Of a DNA stretch of 64,000 nt, positions 43,195 through 54,275 are shown piece by piece. Location: the NCBI RefSeq assembly GCF_033115175.1, contig NC_084850.1:113443939-113507938 (forward strand). Reading direction: 5' to 3'. Origin of the DNA: Lepus europaeus (taxonomy: Eukaryota; Chordata; Mammalia; Lagomorpha; Leporidae). The translations under genes were made by a program, and so were the position numbers. Below the pieces are notes generated by a model, which was not told where the DNA came from, did no database searches, and saw only the letters and a program-made list of their open reading frames with translations. Position 1 is the first letter of the stretch. The number at the start of each line of letters is the position of its first letter.

Positions 43195-44861
43195 TGTTCT
43201 TTCATTTCTCTATTCTCTTCAAGGTAGGAAACTAATTCTATTATGAAGGAATCTGTAGGATGCACAATTTAATCTTTAGACATTATAAAAAGAGATGGCT
43301 AACATTTTTCTGTAATAGCATAGCCAAAATAAGAACTTAAATAATAATCTCGTAGCTAGATTCTCTTCGCCATCAGCGAAGTATACAGTAAGTAGAAAAA
43401 ACCTCCCTTTCAGACCAAAGGGAAAGAAAGTTTTAAAGTGAGAATATAATTTTCCTCATGGGCATTGTCTACCTTAGAAAAACTACTACAGAACATGCCT
43501 GTGACTATAGACTTGTAGTTCAGGCCACCGAAGATTAGAGATGGGACACGGGCACTCCCTTGACTTGCATCCTCTGGTCTGCTTTAACAAAAACCAGGAA
43601 GAAACCCCAGAAACAATGGGTGGCAGGCCTATTAATGGCTGATCTGTACAGTGATCTGCCCTCAAGGAGACCCAACAGGCCAGTCCACTGCAGTGGCTTT
43701 CAATGTGGTCAGCATGGGCTTCAGCAGAAGTCAGGTTGTGAAGAGCCCTGGCAGCTCTGCCAAGAGTTGGATCACTGGACATGGACCTGCCCTGGAGTCG
43801 AAGGATGCCCAGGTCAGAACCACAGATCTTATTGGCTCTAAGCTGAAAAGCCCTTCACTCAGCCCAACTTCCAAAGTGACCACTGCAGCTGAGGGTATGG
43901 TCAAGTAGGGTCAGCAACATTGCAGGCAGAACTGTAAATTTCTTGTTAGAGATGCCACCTGCCTTTACCTGGCCAGCTCTCCTCCCAGGCCAGCCAAGTA
44001 ATGAAAGTCAACAGAGTGCCTTCCCCTAGGAGGTTCACACCTCCCTTAGGATATACCCCATGTGAAGAGATAGATAGGTCTGGACCTCTTAACTTACAAG
44101 GCCTAAAGCCCAACAGATTATTATCAAGCCCCTTCTGTCAGGTTCTATTTGCCTCTCAATCAGAAAACTTAATTGTAGCTTAGATAGCACCTTTCTTAGC
44201 TCCTCCAATAATGACTCTGTCCTTTGTTCTAGACCCTGTCTAGCGTACTTGGGCCTCATTCCTTTGTAATCATAACCTCTACTCTACCACCAATGGCTCT
44301 ACTCCCAACCTGTGTGTACTGATGGTCCTCTTCCCCACTTAATGCTGTATAATTGTTCAAACCTGGTAAATGCCACTCTTAGGATCATTGGTTACTATCC
44401 TCACTCTGTCTTTTATGACCTTGTCTAAATATGATCAGAGTCGGCAAACTTGGAAGGCTTCCATAGCCTTGGCAACTCATGACGAGAGCCTAGGGTGGTT
44501 ACTGGCGCCATAAACTAGAGTGTCAATTTGTTGGGTCAACAACAGGAGCCACTGTGCACTTGCTCCTCATGTGGGATCTCTGTCCTTAATGTGCTGTACA
44601 TTTTGATTTAATGCTATAACTAGTACTCAAACAGTATGTTTCACTTTGTGTTTCTATGTGGGTGCAAACTGTTGAAATCTTTATACTAAATTGATCTTCT
44701 GTATATAAAGAGAATTGAAAATGAATCTTGATGCAAATGGAAGGGTAGAGGGAGTTGGAGAGGGGAGGGTTGCGGGTGGGAGGGAAGTTATGGGAGGGGG
44801 AAGCCATTGTAATCCATAAGCTGTACACTGGAAATTTATATTCATTAAATAAAAGTTAAAA
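43195..44861 (+). mobile_element. L1 3' region with gag-like segment, second copy
   Basis: Nearly identical to 5127-6811, from 'ttctttcatttctctattct' to the poly-A. An extra 215 bp (42980-43194) precede the shared part here and contain an imperfect direct repeat, 'ttcatttctctattct', at 43169 and 43200. The copy at 5127 is therefore shorter at its 5' end. Confidence 0.8.
43560..43841 (+). pseudogene. Degenerate gag nucleocapsid-like frame, second copy
   Basis: A 93-codon frame with W64-x2-C67-x4-H72-x4-C77, homologous to the frame at 5473-5784. It retains one more cysteine upstream (C49, next to G50-Q51-H52) where the other copy has glycine, so the N-terminal cluster looks more like a second zinc knuckle here. 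It ends at a stop and has no capsid or matrix part. Retroviral origin is inferred from cysteine/histidine spacing only. Confidence 0.4.
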
Positions 44862-44876
44862 AAAAAGAAGATTCTG
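44862..44876. repeat. Right target duplication, aaaaagaagattctg
   Basis: Partner of 41609-41623, continuous with the L1 poly-A tail on its left. Confidence 0.85.
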
Positions 44877-45289
44877 GTGCTACAGTGATTTGTCTTAAAA
44901 TGAGAAGTTGAAAATCTCAGGCACTGGATCCCTCTGTTTATATGTCAGGATTCTAGGATTTTGTTTGAAAAGACATGAATCATAGGTGCATCTGAAGAAC
45001 TTTAAGGCTGTGTGTGGGACACCAGACCTCACTGGAGCCAACTGTTTGGAGTGGGCTCTATGGAACACAGTTGTGCATTATTCAACTTCCACCCAGAGAC
45101 TACGGGTGTTTTATAGTTTATGCTATCCCATGACAATAATATGTAATTTGAAAGACAGACAATAGTTCCCAGATTTTTAAAAGTCTAATTTCAGGATAAA
45201 AATTTGGATTTCTGTAACCCATCTTTCTCTACATTACAGAGGAATGACAAAGTGTTAACAAGTAGAAGTACATATGTCAGGATTACAAA
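44877..45289. other. Unassigned stretch
   Basis: Continuation of the pre-insertion locus to the right of the twin-primed L1; nothing recognised. Confidence 0.5.
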
Positions 45290-46130
45290 ATAGACAAGTA
45301 AAGGACACAATATTTTTAAGTGTCAATTCATTTTCAAATTAATTTATAAATTAAATATAATTGCAATAAAAATTCCAACAATTTATTTTTGTGAAGCAAT
45401 AAAAATTGGTTCAAAATTTGAGATGGAAAATGTAGGAATATAAAAGAGATAACTCTAAAGAAGATCAAGGAGGTACATATTATCTTACTAAATATAAAAT
45501 ATTAATTGAAACAAGGATGATCAGCAAAGTGCCAAAAAATAAATCAATGAAATACCATAAGAAAGGGTCCCCAGCATGTCTGGGAACTTGGTTGTATTGG
45601 AAAGTAAATCAAGGGGTGGATTATTTAAGCAATGGCAATAAGATAATTGACTCCCCATAAAATTTAGAGAGATTAATGAAATAAATGTGGAAAAAATTGG
45701 AACTATATAAATAGGTGACATAACTGTAGCTTTAAGATTGGGAAAAAATTTTCTAATTAAACACAATGATCATAAAGGAAGAAAAACATAACAATATCAA
45801 TATGAAAACTCTTTAAAAGAATGAAAAATCAATAGTTACAAAGGCAACTTTTGTAAAATCAGTTGCATCAAAATATGGAAAGCTTCTAAGAACAAAAATC
45901 TTCAAAGTTAAGACAAGTGACAAATGAGAATAGATACGTGAAAAGATATAACGCATAATACAATCCAGAATATAGAAAAGTATATATGGATCAGCAGTAA
46001 AAAAAGAAAAGTGGCAAAGAACATGAATAGGAGAGGGAAATTAAATCATGCCACAATCAAATGGCTTAATTTTCCAAATAAAGAAATGAAGACCAAAGAC
46101 ATTATTTTACACTATGTAGTAAGAGTCATC
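45290..46130 (+). pseudogene. Ancient L1M ORF2 3' fragment
   Basis: 'gtgtcaattcattttcaaat' with 'taatttataaattaaatata', 'gcaataaaaattccaacaat', 'gatcaaggaggtacatatta', 'tgaaaagatataacgcataa' and 'ggcaaagaacatgaatagga' follow the L1 ORF2 C-terminal order. It is AT-drifted with many stops. The antisense frame at 45521-45766 is chance. Confidence 0.55.
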
Positions 46131-47454
46131 TCCAAAATGCTTTCAGTTATTTGAGAACCAAAAAATATCATAAACTATTGGTGGTCATTATTTTAAAGAA
46201 TGAATTAGACTTACAAATTTTGGCTAGAGATGTTATTCATTTTAGCAAGCAAAAAAAAAGTTCTGTGGACTATCAGGTAGATTATACTACCATAATTTTA
46301 ATAAAGAAACAAAAGCTTTTAATACATTTATATATGCTTAATATGATAATAGAAAAATTATAATAGGAAACAATAAATTATGACTATCGACAATGATTTT
46401 TCAATGAATCAAAGAGAGAGACTTAATTTCTAACATATACACCTTTATTGCTTGAATTATAAGAAACAAATTTATTCTAATTGGCATATTTTAATATTAG
46501 TTGCCTGGGAGAAGAAAACCATCAAAACAAATGGGGGTAAATGTAGCACCTGAGGAAGTCAAATTTAGGTGTAAAAACATTGGGTGGGGTTACTTTTATT
46601 TAGAAAATGTACAATACAGTTGATACATAATAGTAAAAATTTACAAAATAGCAATACACTACTTGAAACAAAATATAAGTAAAATGACAACTTAAAGTAA
46701 TACAATAGATTAAAGAGTTTTTTTCATGGTGTTGTTTATTTTAGTGAAAAAATACAAATAATTTTTGTGGTAAAGATGTTTAGTTGCCACAGGCTTTTCT
46801 GTCTCCCTGGCTGGGAGATGCTTTTAGCTATAAAATGAAGTTATAAATGCTCCCTTCAGGCCTGATTGACAAAAATCCTCCCAAGGGAGATTGCTCACTG
46901 TTTTAGGCACTAAGACAGAGATACATAAATAGCCCTACTAAAATGATGATTAACATGTAAAAAGATGCACTAAAGTAATGTAGTGAGAATTCAGGATTTA
47001 TTAAGATCAATAGAAAGAGCATAGCCATCTTAGAGGGAAAGCTGGAAGTACATACTCATATACAAAACATAAAGATAACCTATAAAGCTATATCAATCAT
47101 GTTGAACATTCTGTTGTGAGTATTTATTCATTAAGAAAAAACAAAACAAACAAACTGACCACCTATTGAAGTAATCTGGCAGTGCATCAGAAAACGCAAT
47201 GTAGAGGAAACATAGTCTTTATCACAATTAGTATTTAGCATAAAGGAACAGCTGATTTATTTCAATATTCGTTGAGTGAAAAGACTGGATTATTGTCATC
47301 AAATAATCATTCTCTTTCACTTGGGGTACAGTATACTTCCCTGTCACATTGACTTTGGGCTAGCTCAATGGTATGACTTCCTTTGTCCAATGCATGTTAA
47401 TTAACACATGTTCTTAGGTCATTTACTTTGAGAAGGACATCCCTAGTGTTTCAG
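46131..47454. other. Unassigned AT-rich stretch
   Basis: May include further eroded L1 DNA at its left side, but no block is clear enough to name. No exon. Confidence 0.4.
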
Positions 47455-48240
47455 TCAGCTTTTTTTTTTATTCATTACAACAACAAAATACCTGAGACAA
47501 CCTACTTATAAAGGACATGGGTTTATCTAGCTCACAATTTTGGAGGCTCAAGTTGAAGATCAAATGTTTTCATTGATTTGGCTCCTAGTGAGCATAGTGG
47601 GTGGTGGCGCACAATGGCAGGATCAAATGCAGGACCCAAAGGTAACATCTCTAGCAACAACAGAGACAGATACGGTAGGGACAAAGTCAGGTTTTTTTTT
47701 TTAAGATTTATGTATTTATCTGAAAGGCAGAGTTACAAAGAGAGAAGGGAGATAGGAAGAGAGGAAGGAAGAGAGATATATATCCTCCATCTGCTGGTTC
47801 ACTCTCGAAATGGCTGCAACAGCCAGAGCTGGGTCAGATCAAAACCAGAAGCCTGAATATACATCTGGGTCTTCCACACAAGTGACAGGGGTCCAAGACT
47901 TGGACAATTTTCTACTGCTCTCCCAGGCACATTAGCAGGGAGGTAGATTGAAAGTAGAGCAACCAGGATTTCAACTTGTGCTCATATGGTACATCAACAT
48001 AGCAGGAGGTAGTTTAGGCTGCTGAGACACAATGCTAGCCCCCAAATCAGGCTTTTAAAACAACTGTCACATGAGATCTACCTTCAGAGGGCATGCCCCC
48101 AATTACCTGGGGTCCCCCCAAATGTCCAGGCTCCTAAAGATCTCTCCACCTCCCAATTGTGTCACCCAGGGGTAAATTCTTTAACATATAGACCTTTGGG
48201 GGACATTTAACATTCAAAGCATTCAAACCACAGCACATGG
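47455..48240 (-). mobile_element. MaLR-like LTR split by a CSINE
   Basis: Left part: 'acaacaaaatacctgagaca', 'acttataaaggacatgggtt' and 'agctcacaattttggaggct'. Right part: 'aacaactgtcacatgagatc', 'ccttcagagggcatgccccc', 'ctctccacctcccaattgtg' and 'gacatttaacattcaaagca'. The order is that of an antisense MaLR/ERVL-type LTR. The CSINE at 47693-48043 divides it. Confidence 0.5.
47693..48043 (-). mobile_element. CSINE, antisense, in an LTR
   Basis: 'ttaagatttatgtatttatc', 'gaaaggcagagttacaaaga', 'catctgctggttcactctcg', 'ggcacattagcagggaggta' and 'gctgagacacaatgctagcc'. Flanks aaagtcaggtttt (left) and aaatcaggctttt (right) look like a diverged target duplication. Confidence 0.92.
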
Positions 48241-48422
48241 GTAGACCTTGGTCCAAGGAAGATGCTTGGAGACAGTTCTCCAGGGCTCTCACATCGGCAT
48301 TTCTTGTGAGTAAAAGGTAGGACAGCTTTGTCCTGGGATATCATTGCTTACATATTTGTAGAGAAAGCAGCTTTTGAAACTACAGACTGAATTTCCTTCC
48401 AAGGCAGAGGGTAGATTCCTGA

Positions 48423-48481
<59 letters not shown>

Positions 48482-48744
48482 TATGTCTCCATCTAGGGGA
48501 ATGCTTGGGCAGGTTTGCTAGGAGTCCCTTTTAAATACTGACGTTTCCTTAGTTTGGGGCTCCTCAACAATGACACAGACCCACTAGGTGCATAGAATCT
48601 GCCTGGACCTGCTTCCACATAACCTCTTTGGAGTTTAAAAAGCAAGAGAAACCAAGGGAAATATTAATTTCATTCTATATTCTGTGATATGATACCTTAA
48701 ATATATAAAATAGTAGTAGTGATGATAGATAATAATTCCTTTGT
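48241..48744. other. Unassigned stretch with a microsatellite
   Basis: It contains the (TC)n(AC)n at 48423-48479 and no exon. The minus-strand cysteine/valine frame at 48289-48480 is the translated repeat. Confidence 0.5.
48423..48479. repeat. (TC)n(AC)n composite microsatellite
   Basis: About 28 bp of TC followed by 28 bp of AC; likely length-variable. Confidence 0.95.
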
Positions 48745-48762
48745 CATTGACTAAGGAGTCTT

Positions 48763-48874
48763 TTTTGTTTTTTAGTAGAAAGCTTTTATTTAATAAATAT
48801 AAATTTCAAAAGTACAACTTTTGGATTATAGCAGTTCTTTCCCCCATAACCACCCTCCCACCTGCAAACCATCC
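48763..48874 (-). mobile_element. Very short L1 3' end, antisense, with TSD
   Basis: 'gcttttatttaataaatata', 'aatttcaaaagtacaacttt' and 'ccataaccaccctcccacct' are the reverse complement of the L1 3' terminus seen at 6700-6800. Flanks 48745-48762 and 48875-48892 (cattgactaaggagtctt / catcgactaaggaatctt) form an 18-bp duplication with two mismatches. The result is a complete L1-mediated insertion only 112 bp long. Confidence 0.9.
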
Positions 48875-48979
48875 CATCGACTAAGGAATCTTGTGTCTTC
48901 TGTCAGCATCTATGAAACTGTGCCAGGTAACTTTCTAGCTTACAAGTAGGACCTTATTTGAGATTCTTAATAGGTATTG

Positions 48980-49203
48980 ACAGAGGTTAAAAGACAAGTG
49001 GAGCAGACCTAAATCTAACTCATTACCTGGAGTTGCGCTCAGTCCACTTGCAGCTTAAAGCAAAGCTCAGCAAGCCCAGGTGAGATCAGTTAATTTATAG
49101 TTGATACAAAGACAAATGAGTGATATCCATATACTTACTGTCTTAAGCCACTGAATTTGGGGTGGTTTGTTATGCACAATGATTGGACATTCATTGACCA
49201 ATA
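48980..49203 (+). mobile_element. MLT1-like LTR 3' end
   Basis: 'cttactgtcttaagccactg' and 'aatttggggtggtttgttat' resemble the conserved MLT1 3' terminus. The upstream part is too diverged to align confidently. Confidence 0.45.
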
Positions 49204-50845
49204 TTAATATACTATGTCATGTGCTGTGATAAGACTAAACATGAGGTATAGAAATGAGATAAAATGACAAGAATATCTAGGACAGAATTGTATGCTGTGA
49301 GAACACATACTGTGGATGTTAAAAGAGCTATAAGATTTTATGTCATCTATATAATATTCATAAAAACAAGTCCAAATCACTGATTGCTCACCAACATTAG
49401 AGATTTTTTGCATTCTTTATTTTTAACATTAAACAAAAACACCTGCATATTAAGTTGAGCTAAACATGTTAAATTTAGCAGAAGATTCCCAATCTAAATT
49501 GATTCTCAAACTGAAACTATAAAGCCTAAAAAATGAAGTTAATTATGGAAAAATGCTGACACTGAGTTTAATATAGTAAGTCTTGGAAGGAAAGTGTAAT
49601 TAAACTTTATAAGAATACAAATGATCTAGGAAGGTCTCTAGAGCAGAGTGTCCACTTCATCAAGCAGAATGTTTTCTCTATGGTATCCTGTCAAAATACG
49701 CATGGGTACAATTGGAAAGAATTGTTGGCCCTCTTTTGCTAATGTACCCACAATCATGAGGCATAAAAGTGTTACATTTCCATATTTCAAGTATAATGTT
49801 CAAAGAATTAGACAGGGAAAATGACCTTCTTAGGGTATCTTATTTGGAATATCTATTGTTTGCTGCAAATACCTTTGGTTAATTGGATTACTTTGTTACC
49901 TCCAGAAAATATGCCAATTGATGATAGGAATGTGATGTAAGTAACATCCAGGCAAAATAAGAAATGGGAGTAATTATTCTTCTTAACTAGATCTTTTATG
50001 TGAGGTTTATTCTTAAAACTAGTGCATGGTATGCAGTTCTATATAAGTTCTTTTCTCTTAGGATTTCTAAACTCAATTTTACATCTGCCATGGCTACATA
50101 CACAAGCTTATGAAAACAAGGTTGGCTTATTCTTCAAGTCTCTAACAAGTTAAACATTTAAACAATGGTAGTCAATTCAAGAAATCAGAAAACAGTATCT
50201 AATTCTACTTACGTATGATATTCTGTTCATAAATGGTATTATAAATATGATATTAATGAAGGATTTTTTTAGACAATAGCTTAGATTAAGCAGGAGAAAT
50301 CTGAGGGTTCAAGTAAAAATGTATCCATCAAAAGGTGTTCATTGGATGCATGCAAAGCTCAGTATTGTAGGAAATTATTTTAAAAGAAAGGCTATTGGTA
50401 ACATCAAGTAAGTTAACCTCTCTTCTATAATTAAGGGAATGGAGCTTAGAGCCTGCAGCTAACCTGTTTTAACAAGTCTGAGTTATAGCATTTGACCATG
50501 GACTAAGGAACTCAGTTTCCTTCTTTCTGGTCATTGGTCCTTTTCTATATATTATTTCCACCAACCTGGTATCTACTTGGTACCATCATAGCTTATCTTG
50601 AGGACATAAACAAGATATGGCCCTTATTCACGACAAACTCATAGTCTAATGGAATAGACAGATATTTAACCATTTATTTAAAGTAAAGAGGTTGACATAC
50701 TATAAGTAAATATCATAGCCCCCTAATAATGCTCTGTTAATGGGACCTTGAACACCATGATACAGAATACTGAAGAGAAAAGGTTGTGCAATATTTGTGT
50801 ATGTGTATGTGCCAGGTTTCAGTCTTAAAGAGTTTGACATCAGTT
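49204..50845. other. Unassigned AT-rich stretch, 1.6 kb
   Basis: No exon or clearly named repeat. The segment around 50620-50740 resembles eroded repeats at 11245 and 31825. Confidence 0.45.
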
Positions 50846-50860
50846 AAAAGTCAAAACAGA

Positions 50861-51163
50861 GGCCAGCTAATCCTCCGCCTCCAGTGCCGGCACCCCGGGT
50901 TCTAGTCCCGGTTGGGGCGCCGGTTCTGTCCCGGTTGCTCTTCTTCCAGTCCAGCTCTCTGCTGTGGCCTGGGAAGGCAGTGGAGGATGGCCCAAGTGCT
51001 TGGGCCCTGCACCCGCATGGGAGACCAGGAGGAAGCACCTGGCTCCTGGCTTTGGATCGGCGCGGTGTACCGGCTGTAGCGGCCATTTAGGGGGTGAAAC
51101 AACGGAAAGAAGACCTTTTTCTCTGTCTTTCTCTCTCACTGTCTAACCCGGCCTGTCAAAAAA
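50861..51163 (+). mobile_element. Young CSINE lacking its A-box region
   Basis: Begins ggcc then jumps to 'agctaatcctccgcctccag', skipping about 20 bp that normally include 'ggcgccgtggctca'. Box B ('gggttctagtcccgg') and the rest are intact to 'cctgtcaaaaaaa'. A perfect 15-bp duplication (aaaagtcaaaacaga at 50846-50860 and 51164-51178) fixes the ends, so the source RNA or cDNA already lacked the segment, or it was deleted later. Confidence 0.95.
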
Positions 51164-51393
51164 AAAAGTCAAAACAGAAAAGTACCCTCATATAATCCTC
51201 TTAAAGGGAATGGGAAAGAAAATAACTGAGAACAATAATCCAATAAAATCTAGTAAGTTAATTGTAAATAAGATTGATTGGTAATGCTCATTTTAGTATT
51301 TTAGTTCATCTGTGTCAGGCATCATGTTTTCTTTTGACAGATAATGCTAGTCGTATAAAATAAATTGTATTTTCAGATTCTTTTCTAGAATCA

Positions 51394-51428
51394 ATCTCTC
51401 TGTCTCTCTGTCTCTCTCTCTCTCACAA

Positions 51429-51460
<32 letters not shown>
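51394..51460. repeat. (TC)n(CA)n composite microsatellite
   Basis: TC units with TG interruptions, then CA units with one ATATA interruption. Confidence 0.95.
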
Positions 51461-51699
51461 CCCACCCATCAATTCTCATTATTAACACTAGTCATTTTAT
51501 ATGAAGTCACCACAAACAATGAATTATCACATAGTACTCTGCTCATTACTCCAAACTAGGAAATGCAGAGTAAGTTTTCTGTGAGCCTTTGGTCATATTT
51601 TCATTAATCAATCAATATGGAAATCTTTTGTGTGTATTTCAGTTTAAAGGCATCTTATTTAATATATATTGTTAATGCATCAATTTCATGACAACAGCA

Positions 51700-52090
51700 C
51701 CACAAATCATACTTGAATAGTTTATCTAATACATGCATTTCTCTGTAAGCAACATAACAACCTTTTTTTCCCCATAGGACCACTAGACAGCACTTCAACA
51801 CGATGTCTAGGTGCTATTTTAATAGCAAAGTCACCAAAACACATAAAATATGTGAAAGACATGGCATTAAATATATTACAAAAAGGACTCTGTTTACAAT
51901 GCGAGATTTGCCACAAGAAGGGACATTTCAGCTCAGCTGGGAATGTTCACATCACATGACTCGAACCTTCTGTTGCTTTGTGCATGCCCATGAATGATGG
52001 CAAAAGCAGCAGAAGTATTGATATTGAGGTTACAAATAAGTTGTAGCAAGGAGATGAATTTGCAAATACGAATCCATAAATAATGTGTAT
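51700..52090. repeat. Possible eroded DNA transposon (Tigger-like)
   Basis: 'gatgaatttgcaaatacgaa' followed by 'tccataaataatg' at 52053-52085 resembles the AT-mutated end of a Tigger-class element (…tttgcgaatacggaatccgcgaataatg…). Upstream DNA, including frames at 51722-51916 (minus) and 51803-51997, has no recognisable transposase motif. Weak. Confidence 0.25.
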
Positions 52091-52104
52091 TGGCTGCAAA
52101 TATA

Positions 52105-52440
52105 TGTGTATATATATTTAATTTTTTTATTTGAACAACAGAGTTACAGAGAGAAGTAGAGCCAGAGAGAGGGAGAGAGGTCTTTCATCCCGTTGGTTCA
52201 CTTCCCAAATGATCGCAATGGCCAGAGCTGAGCTGATCCGAAGCCAGCAGCCAGGAGCTTCTTTTGGGTCTCCCAAGTGGGTGCAGGGGCCCAAGGACTT
52301 GGGCTACTTTCTACTGCTTTCCCGGGCCACAGCAGAGAGCTGGATTCAAAGTTGAGCATCTGGAACTCGAACTGGCACCCATATGGGATGCCAGCACAGC
52401 AGGCTGGGGATTTAACCCGCTGTGCCACAGCGCTGGTCCC
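52105..52440 (-). mobile_element. CSINE, antisense, with target duplication
   Basis: 'aatttttttatttgaacaac', 'cttcccaaatgatcgcaatg', 'gtgcaggggcccaaggactt', 'gggccacagcagagagctgg' and 'cccgctgtgccacagcgctg'. Flanks tggctgcaaatata (52091-52104) and tggctgcatatata (52441-52454) are a 14-bp duplication with one mismatch. Confidence 0.95.
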
Positions 52441-52454
52441 TGGCTGCATATATA

Positions 52455-54142
52455 TTAAACCTTGATTCTTTCTTTGGCTGTATTTTAGAATCACACATAT
52501 CTTCTCTTTAAAAGTTTTCTTTTACTGTTTGCATACTGTATCATAATTATTTATATTTAAATTTATGTACAACTGATTTTACTATTTCCTGCTAATCCTT
52601 AAGTTTATTTTGAACGTCTCTGAGTCCATGGGACATGTTGCCAAATATTTTGTTTATATGAGTGGTACTTTTTTCTAAGCCCTTTAATTTCTGAGAATGT
52701 TTTCTCTTGTTGTCCGCCATAAATAACAACTTGGAGACATACCGAGTTTGTGAGTCACAAAATTGTTTTCTGGTGGTTATTGTTCTAAAGAAGTCTGAGG
52801 CCTGGCTTTTTGTTGTTGGTATTGTTGTTCCTTTCTGAGGAACTGCTTTTTTCCTACTTAGTTTTAAATATGTTTTTTCTTCAATTTAAAATTTCACAAG
52901 GCTAAATCTTTTATTTCATTTTTTATATTACATTTTCCTAATATTTACTGAAATCTCTCAAAACCAAGTAGAAGCCTTCTGCTTTTGAAAAATTTTTGAG
53001 TATATTTTTGACTATTATTTCTGTTCCATTAAGCTGGAACCTTTTTAGGGATTATTTCACAATTTTGACATTTGTAGTTTTTTCTTTTACAGCAATTATC
53101 TCCAACTTTTAAAATATGTATTATTCTAGTTTGTTCCTAGCATAACTGTTTAGTTCGGCCCACATTTCCATTTATAATTTAATTATTTCAAGTTTATTTT
53201 TTGTGTAAATTTGTTTTATATATAAATATATATAAAAGCAACATTACTTTCTACCTACTTCTCAGTTGACTACCCTTTAATGTCATTTTTTATTTTGATC
53301 TGTATAAGATCTCTGTATGCCTAAAATAACATGGATAGAGTACATGATTCCTTAAATATTATTGAATGCACTAATAGATATTTTTCTAACATCTCTCTCT
53401 TTTCATTACAAACTGTTTCAGAATAATTATCTTCTTCTATGATGTGCATGATCTCCTTTCATGCTGAATAATCTTGTTCATGCCTAATTACAAAAGTTCT
53501 CTATTTATAAATGGAATTTTTCCATAGACTTCCCAGAGCTTATAAGTAAAACTTTTTAATTTTGTTTAAAATTAAAATGATAATTTCATCTTCATCCTAT
53601 AATGAAAGCAATATGTTTCCTGTGAAGTATGAAAGTTTAGAGCTTATCAGTTCCTGGAACCTTGATGGTAAGTAACTGTTTGACAAAACCACTGCATAGA
53701 GGAGAGAATGAAAACAGAGCAGAGTAGATACAAAGCAGTAAAGATGCTTCCTTTTTGGCTGGACCAGAAAGGAAGAAAGGGATATCCCAGGATAAATAGT
53801 GAACCACTAACCAGAGGGCTTCTTTCTATTTTTTCTACTGTACATAAAATTTGATAACCAAATTACTATGCAGCAAGTTGATCAGATAAGCCCCATGCCT
53901 GAAATGGGGTTTCTTTTATTTGGGGGATCTGATTCAACTCAGAGAAGGTATTTTATGAAAGTCAATGAATGTTTACATATCCATGCTTTTTTTTACTGTT
54001 GCTCTTTACTAGAGTTGTCCAATATTATTTTGTTCAAAATTCTAAACTATGTTCCAATAAAGTTTTAAATCAGTTAGTTATATACTTTCTATTCTCTCTC
54101 AAATAATTCTGAATTTAGGAGGGAAAATAAAGTCATCATGTA
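52455..54142. other. Unassigned AT-rich stretch, 1.7 kb
   Basis: T-rich on the + strand from 52490 to 53550, as in antisense L1 or L2 DNA, but no block is clear enough to name. No exon. Confidence 0.4.
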
Positions 54143-54275
54143 GGGGTGATCTTCAAAAAGTTCATAGCAATGTATATTATGAAAATACTAAGCATGAATC
54201 TCAAAAACGTTGCAACAAAATAAATGTATATTTTAATTCCTTTTTTCCATGAACTCTTTGAAGTTCCTTTGTGTT
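54143..54275. mobile_element. Short inverted-repeat MITE (mariner-like)
   Basis: Terminal repeats CTTCAAAAAGTTCAT (54151-54165) and ATGAACTCTTTGAAG (54249-54263) are reverse complements with one mismatch. The interior (gaaaatactaagcatgaatc, ttttaattccttttttcc) is a short AT-rich spacer without a coding frame. The size and structure are those of a non-autonomous DNA transposon. Confidence 0.6.

Larger units (their letters stand above)
41624..44861 (+). mobile_element. Twin-primed L1 insertion with inverted 5' part
   Basis: Between two identical 15-bp flanks lie an antisense L1 5' segment (5'UTR plus ORF1, 41624 to about 42978) and a sense L1 3' segment (about 42980 to 44861) ending in AATAAAAGTT and poly-A. 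This is the signature of twin priming, in which a second primer starts internally on the L1 RNA and that cDNA is joined inverted. The L1 5' end lies at the inversion junction, as expected. The single duplication ties both halves to one RNA, so the gag-like segment in the sense half was part of an L1 transcript. Confidence 0.85.
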
